From: Streptomyces albidoflavus
Lineage (GTDB): Bacteria; Actinomycetota; Actinomycetes; Streptomycetales; Streptomycetaceae
Direction of reading: 5' to 3'
Assembly (NCBI RefSeq): GCF_000719955.1
Contig: NZ_JOII01000034.1
Span: 1-64,000 of the forward strand
Length of the DNA: 64,000 nucleotides
In this document: positions 55,425-64,000 of the stretch, piece after piece
How the letters are laid out: each line of letters begins with the position of its first letter
Position numbering within the stretch: the stretch's first letter is position 1
Made by a program: the position numbers and the translations under genes
The notes under the pieces: generated by a model
What the model saw: the letters and a program-made list of their open reading frames with translations, nothing else
What the model was told of the DNA's origin: nothing
The model's database searches: none

Positions 55425-55449
55425 GCCCCGCCGGTACGTCCGGCGGGGC
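55425..55449 (+). terminator. Terminator after the HGxxPAAW gene
   Basis: GCCCCGCCGG (55425-55434) pairs perfectly with 55440-55449, 5-base loop, 23 bases after the stop codon. Confidence 0.7.
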
Positions 55450-55531
55450 TCCCGCGCGTTCCGGCCCGTTCGGCCCAGCGCCGGGCGCGGCACGGTGGGC
55501 GCCGGGAGCGGCGCCGGGCCACAATGCCCGC

Positions 55532-55987
55532 GTGAGCGCTCCCGCCGACCCGGCCGCCCCGCCGCCCACCGCCGACGCCCCGAAGGCCCCCGGGCCCGCC
55601 CGCAGGCTCGCCGTGCCCGCCGGGGTGCTGGCCGCCACCGTCGCGGCCTTCGCCTACGTGGGCACCGTCGACCCCAACGAGCCCGGCCACTACCCGGCCT
55701 GCCCGCTGCTGACGTACGCCGGGATCTGGTGTCCCGGCTGCGGCGGGCTGCGCAGCGCCCACGCCGTCTGGCACGGCGAGCTGGCCACCGCGCTGACCGC
55801 CAACGCCCTCGCCGTCGCCGGGTACGCGCTCCTCGCCGCCGGCTGGCTGGTGTGGGCGGTGTGCGCGGCCCGCGGGCGGCCGTTCCGGCTCGCCTTCGGG
55901 CGGGTGCACGCCTGGGCCGCCGGGGTGGTCCTGCTGAGTTTCGGCGTGGCCCGAAACCTTCCCCAAGGGGCGTGGCTGCACCCCTGA
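55532..55987 (+). CDS. DUF2752 membrane protein
   Basis: The 151-residue protein has three membrane segments and the DUF2752 signature [30 protein letters not shown], with three Cys residues (CPLL, CPGC). Function is unknown. GTG 55532 has no Shine-Dalgarno and lies six bases after CACAAT (55520-55525). It precedes trpC by 226 bp, which holds a separate promoter candidate. Confidence 0.87.
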   Translation: MSAPADPAAPPPTADAPKAPGPARRLAVPAGVLAATVAAFAYVGTVDPNEPGHYPACPLLTYAGIWCPGCGGLRSAHAVWHGELATALTANALAVAGYALLAAGWLVWAVCAARGRPFRLAFGRVHAWAAGVVLLSFGVARNLPQGAWLHP

Positions 55988-56102
55988 ACCGCCCCGGCAC
56001 ACCCCCGCTGAGCTGGGGTGCGATCCGGCGGCCCTGTCGCGTGGCCTGTCCACGGGATGGGACCGCGGACAACCGGATGCGCCTCTACCGCCCCCCGGCC
56101 GT

Positions 56103-56153
56103 TACCATCGCAGGTGCCTCCTCCTCCGCGGCGTCATGACCGGACGCGTCCGG
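56103..56153 (+). promoter_or_regulatory. Candidate trpC promoter -10 and leader palindrome
   Basis: TACCAT (56103-56108) is the best -10 candidate in the gap before trpC; its -35 is weak. CCGGACGCGTCCGG at 56140-56153 is a perfect 14-bp palindrome in the predicted leader, 60 bases before the start codon. No tandem Trp codons for classical attenuation are seen. Confidence 0.4.
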
Positions 56154-56213
56154 ATCGGGGCGGGGGGTCACCGAGACCACCAGCACTACCGTCCGGGAAA
56201 GGGGGCCGCTCGC

Positions 56214-57023
56214 GTGAGTGTGCTCGACGAGATCATCGACGGAGTCCGTGCCGACCTCGCGGAGCGGCAGGCGCGGGTCAGCCTCGACGAGCTCAAGGAG
56301 CGCGCGGCAGCCGCCCCCCAGGCCCGCGACGGCTACGCCGCGCTGCGCGGCGACGGCGTCAGCGTCATCTGCGAGGTCAAGCGGTCCAGCCCCTCCAAGG
56401 GCGCGCTGGCCGCCATCGCCGACCCGGCCGGCCTCGCCGCCGACTACGAGGCGGGCGGTGCCTCCGTCATCTCCGTCCTCACCGAGCAGCGCCGCTTCGG
56501 CGGCTCGCTCGCCGACCTGGAGGCGGTCCGCGCCAAGGTCGACATCCCCGTCCTGCGCAAGGACTTCATCGTCACCGCCTACCAGCTGTGGGAGGCCCGC
56601 GCGTACGGCGCCGACCTCGCCCTGCTGATCGTCGCCGCCCTCGACCAGCCCGCGCTGGTCTCCCTGATCGAGCGCGCCGAGTCCATCGGGCTCACCCCGC
56701 TCGTCGAGGTGCACGACGAGGAGGAGGCCGAGCGCGCCCTGGAGGCCGGCGCCCGCGTCATCGGCGTCAACGCCCGCAACCTCAAGACCCTCAAGGTCGA
56801 CCGCGACACCTTCGAGCGCGTCGCCCCCGAGATCCCCGCCGACCGCGTCCGGATCGCCGAGTCGGGCGTCCGCGGCCCGCACGACCTCATCGCCTACGCC
56901 AACGCCGGCGCCGACGCCGTCCTGGTCGGCGAGTCGCTGGTCACCGGCCGCGACCCGAAGACCGCCGTGGCCGACCTGGTCGCCGCCGGCGCCCACCCGG
57001 CACTGCGGCACGGACGGAGCTGA
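56214..57023 (+). CDS. trpC: Indole-3-glycerol phosphate synthase
   Basis: TrpC closes the indole ring from CdRP. The 269-residue barrel has the catalytic Lys in [14 protein letters not shown], a second Lys in [13 protein letters not shown], Glu in [10 protein letters not shown] and the phosphate sites [11 protein letters not shown] and [23 protein letters not shown]. There is no TrpF domain fusion. GTG 56214 has GGGAAAGGGGG upstream. It heads the operon trpC-trpM-trpB-trpA. Confidence 0.95.
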   Translation: MSVLDEIIDGVRADLAERQARVSLDELKERAAAAPQARDGYAALRGDGVSVICEVKRSSPSKGALAAIADPAGLAADYEAGGASVISVLTEQRRFGGSLADLEAVRAKVDIPVLRKDFIVTAYQLWEARAYGADLALLIVAALDQPALVSLIERAESIGLTPLVEVHDEEEAERALEAGARVIGVNARNLKTLKVDRDTFERVAPEIPADRVRIAESGVRGPHDLIAYANAGADAVLVGESLVTGRDPKTAVADLVAAGAHPALRHGRS

Positions 57024-57030
57024 CCCGCCG

Positions 57031-57207
57031 ATGCTCCCGGCCCGACCCCGGCGTGCCACGCCGGCCGCCTGCGGACCGCCGCGCCTGATGCGCGGCTGCC
57101 GTCCGCGAGGCTGCCGCGCGCCCGCCCGCCGGGTCCACGGGCGCCGGGTGCGGTACGTCATCGGGGACGAGCCCGGACAGGTCAACGGCATGCGATGGTG
57201 CCGCTGA
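57031..57207 (+). CDS. trpM: TrpM-like small basic protein of the trp operon
   Basis: This 58-residue reading frame starts with ATG seven bases after trpC. It encodes an Arg/Pro/Cys-rich peptide whose second half reads [19 protein letters not shown] followed by VNGMRW. That segment matches my memory of TrpM (SCO2038), the small modulator lying between trpC and trpB in S. coelicolor. The order trpC-trpM-trpB-trpA is the same. Its high Arg content and conserved end argue for a real protein. No membrane segment is present. Confidence 0.75.
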   Translation: MLPARPRRATPAACGPPRLMRGCRPRGCRAPARRVHGRRVRYVIGDEPGQVNGMRWCR

Positions 57208-57340
57208 GCGACAGCTCAGCGACCGCCCCCTCCTTCCGGCCCCGGCGCATCCGCGCGCCCCGGCCGCCGCGCGCCCTCGCGCGCCCGGAGGCGGTCCCAC
57301 GCATCCCACCGATCCGTCCGCCTCGCTCAGGAGTTCCGTC

Positions 57341-58599
<1,259 letters not shown>

Positions 58600-58603
<4 letters not shown>

Positions 58604-59415
58604 GCGGGAACATCCAGCTGCTGGACGACACCCTGGCCCGGACCCGCGAGGAGGGCCGCGCCGCCCTCATCGCCTACCTCCCGGCCGGGTTCCCCACCGT
58701 CGAGGGCTCCATCGAGGCGATCAAGGCCGTCCTCGACGCGGGCGCCGACGTCGTCGAGGTCGGCCTGCCGCACAGCGACCCGGTCCTGGACGGGCCGGTC
58801 ATCCAGACCGCCGACGACATCGCCCTGCGCGGCGGCCTGAAGATCGCCGACGTGCTCCGCACCGTCCGCGAGGCCCACCAGGCCACCGGCAAGCCCGTCC
58901 TCGTCATGACGTACTGGAACCCGGTCGACCGCTACGGCGTCGACCGGTTCGCCCAAGAGCTGGCGGAGGCCGGCGGTGCCGGGTGCATCCTGCCCGACCT
59001 GCCGGTGCAGGAGGCGGACCTGTGGCGGGAGCACGCGGCCAAGCACGGGCTCGCCACCGTCTTCGTCGTCGCCCCCAGCAGCCGCGACGCCCGGCTCGCG
59101 GAGATCACCGCGGCCGGCTCCGGCTTCGTCTACGCCGCCTCCCTGATGGGCGTCACCGGCACCCGCGACTCCGTCGGCGAGCAGGCCCGCGCCCTGGTGG
59201 AGCGGACCCGCGCCGCCGGGAAGCTGCCCGTCTGCGTCGGCATCGGTGTCTCCAGCGCGGCCCAGGCCGCCGAGGTCGCCGAGTTCGCCGACGGCGTCAT
59301 CGTCGGCTCCGCCTTCGTCAAGCGGATGCTCGACGCCCCCGACGCCGCCGCCGGTGTCGAGGCCGTCCGCGCGCTCGCCGCCGAGCTGGCCGAAGGCGTC
59401 CGCCGCACCGGCTGA
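58600..59415 (+). CDS. trpA: Tryptophan synthase alpha chain
   Basis: TrpA cleaves indole-3-glycerol phosphate and channels indole to TrpB. The 271-residue barrel has [11 protein letters not shown] with the usual catalytic region, the acidic residues in [19 protein letters not shown] (catalytic Glu and Asp), [10 protein letters not shown] and the phosphate loop [27 protein letters not shown]. It overlaps trpB by four bases. Confidence 0.96.
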
Positions 59416-59425
59416 ACCGGCACCC

Positions 59426-59460
59426 GGCGCGCCGGGGGGTGTTCGTACACCCGGCGCGCC
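59426..59460 (+). terminator. Terminator after trpA
   Basis: GGCGCGCCGGG...TGT pairs with ACACCCGGCGCGCC (three unpaired G), ending at 59460. It lies 11 bases after trpA. Confidence 0.7.
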
Positions 59461-59529
59461 CCTCACCCTTATGGGTGGACCTCGACCCGGACAGGCGCAT
59501 ACGCGCCGGTCTGGGTCGTTTGTCCGGGC

Positions 59530-60306
59530 GTGAGTGAGACGAACCGTGAGGGAAAGCGTGCCGCCCGCGAGCGGCTGAAGGCCGAGCGCGTCAAGGAAGA
59601 GGCGCGGACCAAGCGCCGCCGGGGCCTGGTGGTCGGCGGTGCCGTGGTGGGGGTGCTCGCCCTGGCCGCCGCCGTCGGCGTCATCGCGGCCAACACGGGC
59701 AAGAGCGAGAAGCAGGCCGGCCCGGTCGTCGCCCCCAAGGGCGCCACCGGCGAGGACGGCCTCGCCATCCCCGTCGGCGACGCCTCCGCCAAGTCCACCC
59801 TGGTCATCTGGGAGGACTTCCGCTGCCCGGCCTGCGCCAACTTCGAGAACGCCTACCGCTCGACCATCCACGAGCTGACCGACAAGGGGCTGCTGAAGGT
59901 CGAGTACCACCTCGCCACCCTCATCGACGGCAACATGCGCGGCGAGGGCTCGCACCGCGCCGCCAACGCCGCCGTCTGCGCCCAGGACTCCGGGAAGTTC
60001 CCCGAGTACCACGACGTCCTCTTCGCCAACCAGCCGCTGGAGACCGAGGACGACTTCGCCAGCACCGACCGGCTGCTGGAGCTGGCGGGCAAGGTCGACG
60101 GACTGGTCACCCCGGAGTTCCGCTCCTGCGTGCGGGACGGCGCGCACGACGCCTGGGTCGCCGAGTCCCACAAGGCGTTCCAGAAGGGCAACTTCCCCGG
60201 CACCCCGACCGTGCTGCTCAACGGCAAGAGCGTCTTCGGCGACCAGAAGGACCCGCTGACGCCCGCCAAGCTCAAGCAGCTCGTTCAGGAGAAGGCCGGG
60301 GCCTGA
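59530..60306 (+). CDS. Membrane-anchored DsbA-like thiol-disulfide oxidoreductase (second copy)
   Basis: The 258-residue protein has a basic N-terminus (GKRAARERLKAERVKEEARTKRRR), one membrane anchor near 34-56, and an extracytoplasmic thioredoxin-fold domain. The active site CPAC sits in WEDFRCPACANFEN, and GTPTVLLNGKSVF forms the cis-Pro end. It parallels the CPVC protein encoded at 29488-30306. It probably acts on exported proteins. GTG 59530 is the start by homology of the basic N-termini; no good ribosome site is visible. Confidence 0.87.
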   Translation: MSETNREGKRAARERLKAERVKEEARTKRRRGLVVGGAVVGVLALAAAVGVIAANTGKSEKQAGPVVAPKGATGEDGLAIPVGDASAKSTLVIWEDFRCPACANFENAYRSTIHELTDKGLLKVEYHLATLIDGNMRGEGSHRAANAAVCAQDSGKFPEYHDVLFANQPLETEDDFASTDRLLELAGKVDGLVTPEFRSCVRDGAHDAWVAESHKAFQKGNFPGTPTVLLNGKSVFGDQKDPLTPAKLKQLVQEKAGA

Positions 60307-60308
60307 CC

Positions 60309-60360
60309 CGGGACCGGAACCCGCGTTCCCCGGCGCCGCACGGGGGACGCGCCGGTCCCG
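60309..60360 (+). terminator. Terminator after the DsbA-like gene
   Basis: CGGGACCGG (60309-60317) pairs with 60352-60360, and GCGTTCCCC (60323-60331) with 60342-60350 (one G-T), making a long interrupted stem directly after the stop. Confidence 0.65.
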
Positions 60361-60426
60361 TTATGGAGCCGTTGCCCGGCCGGGGACCCCGTCCCCGCGC
60401 CGGGCACGGTAGCGTCGGGTCTTGCC

Positions 60427-61380
60427 ATGGACCTTGCCTATATCCCCAGCCCCTCGCACGGTGTGCTCTACCTGGGCCCCGTACCGTTGCGCGGCTACGC
60501 GTTCTGCATCATCATCGGCGTCTTCGTGGCCGTCTGGTACGGCAACCGGAGGTGGGTCGCCCGCGGCGGCCGCTCCGGCACCGTCGCCGACATCGCCGTG
60601 TGGGCGGTGCCCTTCGGCCTCGTCGGCGGACGCCTCTACCACGTCATCACCGACTACCAGCTGTACTTCGGTGAGGGCCGCGACTGGGTGGACGCCTTCA
60701 AGATCTGGGAGGGCGGCCTCGGCATCTGGGGCGCCATCGCGCTCGGCGCCGTCGGCGCCTGGATCGGCTGCCGCCGCCGAGGCATCCCGCTCCCGGCCTA
60801 CGCCGACGCCCTCGCCCCCGGCATCGCCCTCGCCCAGGCCATCGGCCGCTGGGGCAACTGGTTCAACCAGGAGCTCTACGGCCGCGCCACCGACCTGCCC
60901 TGGGCGGTGAAGATCACCAGCGTCGACGGCGGCCGGGTCCCCGGCACCTACCACCCGACCTTCCTCTACGAGTCGCTGTGGTGCGTCGGCGTCGCCCTCC
61001 TGGTCATCTGGGCCGACCGCCGCTTCAAGCTCGGCCACGGCCGCGCCTTCGCCCTGTACGTCGCCGCCTACTGCGCCGGGCGCGCCTGGATCGAGTACAT
61101 GCGCGTCGACGAGGCCCACCACATCCTCGGCCTGCGGCTCAACGTCTGGACGGCGATCATCGTCTTCGTCCTGGCCGTCGCCTACATCGTGGTCTCCGCC
61201 CGGCTGCGCCCCGGCCGCGAGGAGATCGTCGAACCGGCCGCCGCCGAGGACGACGGGATCACCGGCTCCGGCTCCGCCGACGCCGACTCCGCCGACGCCG
61301 GGTCCACGGACACCGCCGCCGCCGGCGCGGGCAGCGGCAAGGGCCTCCGCAAGAGCCCGGGCAAGACCGGCAAGGACTGA
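60427..61380 (+). CDS. lgt: Prolipoprotein diacylglyceryl transferase
   Basis: Lgt moves diacylglycerol to the lipobox Cys of prolipoproteins, the step before LspA. The 317-residue protein has seven hydrophobic segments. Lgt signatures are VGGRLYHVITDY, EGGLGIWGAIALGAVGAW, and the core IALAQAIGRWGNWFNQELYG with the invariant Arg, Asn and Glu. An acidic Ala/Asp/Ser-rich cytoplasmic tail of about 50 residues follows the last helix. ATG 60427 has only weak upstream pairing; TAGCGT (60410-60415) may be its -10. Confidence 0.95.
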   Translation: MDLAYIPSPSHGVLYLGPVPLRGYAFCIIIGVFVAVWYGNRRWVARGGRSGTVADIAVWAVPFGLVGGRLYHVITDYQLYFGEGRDWVDAFKIWEGGLGIWGAIALGAVGAWIGCRRRGIPLPAYADALAPGIALAQAIGRWGNWFNQELYGRATDLPWAVKITSVDGGRVPGTYHPTFLYESLWCVGVALLVIWADRRFKLGHGRAFALYVAAYCAGRAWIEYMRVDEAHHILGLRLNVWTAIIVFVLAVAYIVVSARLRPGREEIVEPAAAEDDGITGSGSADADSADAGSTDTAAAGAGSGKGLRKSPGKTGKD

Positions 61381-61398
61381 CCCGGCCCGACCTGCCGA

Positions 61399-61431
61399 AG
61401 GCCGCCGCCTCCCCCGGGGAAGCGGCGGCCT
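61399..61431. terminator. Bidirectional terminator after lgt
   Basis: AGGCCGCCGC (61399-61408) pairs perfectly with 61422-61431. It separates lgt from the converging minus-strand operon. Confidence 0.75.
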
Positions 61432-61456
61432 CCGCCGTCGTACGGGCCCGCCCGGC

Positions 61457-62326
61457 TCAGCCCCGGCGCGCCCCCAGCGCCAGCGTGCGCCGGGCCGCCG
61501 CGACCACCGCCGCGTCCACGAACCGGCCGTCGGGAAGCGCCTGCGCCCCCGCCTCGGCGGCGGCCGCCGCGACGATCTCCTCGGCCGCCGCGACCTCCGC
61601 CGGCAGCGGCAGGTACGCCCGCTCGATCACCGGCAGCTGCCGCGGATGGATCGCCGCCCGCCCCAGGAACCCCAGCGCCCGCCCCCGCGCGCAGGAGGCC
61701 GCGAGCCCCGCCTCGTCCCGGACGTCCGGGTGGACCGACTGCACCGGCGCGTCCAGCCCCGCCGCCCGGCACGCCACCACCACCCGGCCGCGCGCCCAGT
61801 CCAGCCCCGCCTCCTCCCGCATCCCGAGGTCGGCCCGCAGATCGGCCTCGCCCAGCGCCAGCCCGCGCACCGCCGGATGGGCCCGGGCCACGGCGTAGGC
61901 GTGCTCGACGCCGAGCGCCGACTCCAGCAGCGCCCACAGCGGCGGCACCCGGTGCCCGGCGCCCGATCCGTCGGCCTCCCTCGGCAGCGCCGCCAGCTCC
62001 GCGTACGCCACCACGTCCCCCGGCGAGGCGACCTTCGGCAGCCGGAGCCCGCCCAGCCCCGGCAGCCCGGCCAGCGCCCGTACGTCCGCCCGGCCCCAGG
62101 CGCCGGACAACGGGTTGACCCGGACGTGGACCGGCACCGGCTGCGGCGCCGACAGCAGTTCGGCCGTGGCCCGGCGCGCGTACTCCTTGCGGCCGGGCGC
62201 GACCGCGTCCTCCAGGTCGACGAGGACCACGTCCGCGCCCGAGCGGAGCGCCTTCGCGACCGTGTCGGGCCGGTCCCCGGGGGCGTAGAGCCAGGTCAGC
62301 CAGGGCTCCGCCGGGCCGGCGCTCAT
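61457..62326 (-). CDS. HpcH/HpaI aldolase / citrate-lyase-beta-type CoA ester lyase
   Basis: The 289-residue protein has the CitE-like fold: WLYAPGDRPDTVAKALRSGADVVLVDLEDAVAPGRKEYAR (Arg and acidic metal ligands), VHVRVNPLSG, LRLPKVASPGDV, LLESALGVEHAYAVARA, LGEADLRADLGM and GRAAIHPRQLPVIE. Relatives cleave malyl-CoA, citramalyl-CoA or related 3-hydroxyacyl-CoA esters, or act as thioesterases; the substrate here is not known. The ATG overlaps the stop of the CoA transferase gene, so the pair is coupled. Confidence 0.86.
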   Translation of the reverse strand: MSAGPAEPWLTWLYAPGDRPDTVAKALRSGADVVLVDLEDAVAPGRKEYARRATAELLSAPQPVPVHVRVNPLSGAWGRADVRALAGLPGLGGLRLPKVASPGDVVAYAELAALPREADGSGAGHRVPPLWALLESALGVEHAYAVARAHPAVRGLALGEADLRADLGMREEAGLDWARGRVVVACRAAGLDAPVQSVHPDVRDEAGLAASCARGRALGFLGRAAIHPRQLPVIERAYLPLPAEVAAAEEIVAAAAAEAGAQALPDGRFVDAAVVAAARRTLALGARRG

Positions 62327-63552
62327 ACCGCCCCCGCCGCCCGCAGCGCCGCCACCTCGGCCGGGGCGTACCCGGCCTCGGCCAGCACCGTGTCGGTGTC
62401 GGCGCCGTGCGCCCGGCCGCTCCAGCGGATCGCGCCGGGCGTGCCGGTCAGCCGGAACAGCACGTTCTGCATCCGCAGCGGCCCCAGCTCCGGGTCGTCC
62501 ACCTCGGCGAGGGTGCCCAGCGCCGCGTACTGCGGGTCGGTCATCACCTCCCGCACGTCCTGCACCGGAGCCACGGCCGCCTCCGCCTTGTCGAAGGCGG
62601 CCAGCACGTCGTCCCGGGTGTGCCGGGCGATCCACGAGCCGAGCGCCTCGTCCAGCTCGTCGGCGTGCGCTGCCCGGCCCGCGCCGTCCGCGAACCACGG
62701 CTCCTTGGCCAGAGCGGGCCGCCCGACCAGAGCCATCACCCGCTCGGCCACCGACTGGGCCGAGGTGGAGACGGCCACCCAGGAACCGTCGGCGGTGCGG
62801 TAGGTGTTGCGGGGCGCGTTGTTGACCGAGCGGTTGCCGGTCCGCGGCTGGACGTGGCCGAGCTGGTCGTACCAGAGGGGGTGCGGGCCGAGCGCGGTGA
62901 GGATCGGCTCGATCAGGGCGAGGTCCACCACCTGGCCCTCGCCGGTGCGGTCCCGCCCGGCGAGCGCCGCCATCACCGCGTAGGCGCAGGCGATGCCCGC
63001 GATCGAGTCGGCGAGGCCGAACGGCGGCAGCGTCGGCGGCCCGTCCGGCTCCCCGGTGATCGCCGCGAAGCCGCTCATCGCCTCCGCGAGCGTCCCGAAC
63101 CCCGGCCGGTGCGCGTACGGCCCGAACTGGCCGAAGGCCGTCACCCGGGCCAGCACCAGCCGCGGGTTGGCCGCGCTCAGCTCCTCCCAGCCCAGCCCCC
63201 ACCGCTCCAGGGTGCCGGGCCGGAAGTTCTCCACCACCACGTCGGCACCGGCCGCCAGCCGCAGCAGGGCCTCGCGGCCTCCGTCCGTCCTCAGGTCCAG
63301 TGTGAGGGTGCGCTTGTTGCGGCCGAGCAGCTTCCACCACAGGCCCTGGCCGTCCTTGGCCGGGCCGTGGCCGCGCGAGGGGTCGGGGCGGCGCGGGTGC
63401 TCGACCTTCACCACGTCCGCCCCGAAGTCCCCGAGCAGGGTGGCGGCGAGCGGACCGGCGAAGAGCGTGGCCAGGTCCAGCACCCGCAGCCCGGTCAGCG
63501 GGCCGTGCGCCGTACCCGCCGGCCGCCCCCCGGTCCCCGGCGCCGCCGTCAC
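62323..63552 (-). CDS. CaiB/BaiF-type (class III) CoA transferase
   Basis: The 409-residue protein opens GLRVLDLATLFAGPLAATLLGDFGADVVKVEHPRRPDPSR, the classical family III start. It has the catalytic Asp region (KRTLTLDLRTDGGREALLRLAAGADVVVENFRPGTLERWG) and GFGTLAEAMSGFAAITGEPDGPP. It would shuttle CoA between acids, probably to feed the lyase encoded next to it. GTG 63552 overlaps the kinase stop (GTGA); its own stop overlaps the lyase start (ATGA). Confidence 0.9.
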   Translation of the reverse strand: MTAAPGTGGRPAGTAHGPLTGLRVLDLATLFAGPLAATLLGDFGADVVKVEHPRRPDPSRGHGPAKDGQGLWWKLLGRNKRTLTLDLRTDGGREALLRLAAGADVVVENFRPGTLERWGLGWEELSAANPRLVLARVTAFGQFGPYAHRPGFGTLAEAMSGFAAITGEPDGPPTLPPFGLADSIAGIACAYAVMAALAGRDRTGEGQVVDLALIEPILTALGPHPLWYDQLGHVQPRTGNRSVNNAPRNTYRTADGSWVAVSTSAQSVAERVMALVGRPALAKEPWFADGAGRAAHADELDEALGSWIARHTRDDVLAAFDKAEAAVAPVQDVREVMTDPQYAALGTLAEVDDPELGPLRMQNVLFRLTGTPGAIRWSGRAHGADTDTVLAEAGYAPAEVAALRAAGAV

Positions 63553-64000
63553 GAGGCCACCGCCGGGCAGGCCGCGTCGATCTCGGAGCGGTACGGCAGC
63601 GAGGCGGCCGCACCCGGCCGGGCCGCCGAGAGCGCGGCCGCCGCCGACGCCCACTCCAGCGCCCGCGCCGTCGGCCTCCCCTCGCAGAGCGCCACCGCGA
63701 GCGCGCCCGCGAAGGCGTCCCCGGCGCCCGTCGTGTCCACCGCCGCCGCCTCAGGGGCCGGCACCACCATCGGCTCCCCGCCGCGCGCCGCCCACAGACA
63801 CCCCGCTGCCCCCAGCGTCACCACCGCCTCGGGGACCAGCTCCAGCAGCGCCCGCACCGACCGGTAGGGCTCGTGCCGTCCGGTCAGCGCCGCCGCCCCG
63901 TCCTCGTCCACCACCAACAGGCCGGTAGCCGCGAGCAGTTCGTCCGGCAGCGGGTCCGCCTGCGACGGGGCCAGCACGGTTCGCACCCCGCGTTCGCGGG
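63549..64000 (-). CDS. PfkB-family (ribokinase-like) carbohydrate kinase, partial
   Basis: Only the C-terminal part is in the window; the frame stays open to the right edge, so the start lies beyond base 64000. The PfkB signature with the catalytic Asp, DTTGAGDAFAGAL, is intact, preceded by AAVTL-like VTLGAAGCLWAARGG. Substrate cannot be judged. It is the first visible gene of a minus-strand operon with the CoA transferase and the lyase. Confidence 0.85.
   Translation of the reverse strand, partial: RERGVRTVLAPSQADPLPDELLAATGLLVVDEDGAAALTGRHEPYRSVRALLELVPEAVVTLGAAGCLWAARGGEPMVVPAPEAAAVDTTGAGDAFAGALAVALCEGRPTARALEWASAAAALSAARPGAAASLPYRSEIDAACPAVAS

Noticed and set aside
56136..56214. Upstream in-frame ATG as the trpC start
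   Set aside because: It would add a basic His-rich extension not expected for TrpC, and the GTG at 56214 has a better ribosome site and matches the family start.

Overview
The window is very GC-rich chromosomal DNA with GTG/ATG starts, tightly packed operons and gene content typical of Streptomyces (or a close Streptomycetaceae relative). It carries the actinobacterial division and cell-wall (dcw) cluster without ftsA or murC, a DivIVA with a Q/G/P-rich linker, ileS preceded by a T-box, the bifunctional PriA isomerase in place of hisA plus trpF, a TrpM-type small protein and an HGxxPAAW-type small protein. All of this fits the conserved core of a Streptomyces chromosome rather than an accessory island. 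No prophage, integrase, transposase, tRNA, rRNA or CRISPR array was found.

Layout. 1-16.6 kb (+): probable ftsL end, ftsI, murE, murF, mraY, murD, ftsW, murG, ftsQ, ftsZ, pgeF, yggS-like, sepF, yggT, divIVA. These build lipid II and run septal and polar wall growth. Two strong hairpins then separate this run from ileS (-), whose leader is a translational T-box with an AUC specifier. 20.5-25.9 kb (+): DksA/TraR zinc-finger protein, lspA, RluD-type pseudouridine synthase, GNAT acetyltransferase, Na+/H+ antiporter and dienelactone-hydrolase-like protein. 25.9-31.1 kb (-): Ser/Thr kinase, PhoD-type phosphatase, DsbA-like thiol oxidoreductase and a membrane protein. 31.1-32.0 kb: a 0.9-kb non-coding region with a repeat family and a 262-bp compound palindrome. 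32.0-44.0 kb: dnaE, a small basic protein, a NYN-domain protein, an ABC exporter pair, a membrane protein, then (-) a YbaK deacylase, a LON-N-domain protein, an unknown protein and a repeat-rich membrane protein.

44.2-50.0 kb (+): the his operon hisD-hisC-hisB-small membrane protein-hisH-priA-(ridA remnant)-hisF. 50.1-60.3 kb: ketopantoate-reductase-like and TIGR03085-like genes (-), hisI, a secreted His-rich protein (-), trpE, a Trp-associated membrane protein, an HGxxPAAW protein, a DUF2752 protein, trpC-trpM-trpB-trpA and a second DsbA-like protein. 60.4-64.0 kb: lgt (+), then a three-gene operon on the minus strand with overlapping stop/start codons (PfkB kinase, CoA transferase, HpcH/HpaI-type lyase), cut by the window edge.

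The most noteworthy signals are: (i) the compound palindrome and its GCCTCAAACGCCGGCCGGGC-type repeats at 31.3-31.9 kb, with relatives at 25.1 kb; (ii) an in-frame palindromic insertion that gives HisC a C-terminal tail of about 55 residues; (iii) a 5'-deleted ridA between priA and hisF that keeps its ATGA overlap with hisF, next to another palindrome; (iv) a double dyad over the hisD promoter region; (v) the ileS T-box and its Shine-Dalgarno-sequestering hairpin; (vi) about a dozen start codons preceded at 6-8 nt by a -10-like hexamer and lacking a Shine-Dalgarno, suggesting leaderless transcripts.
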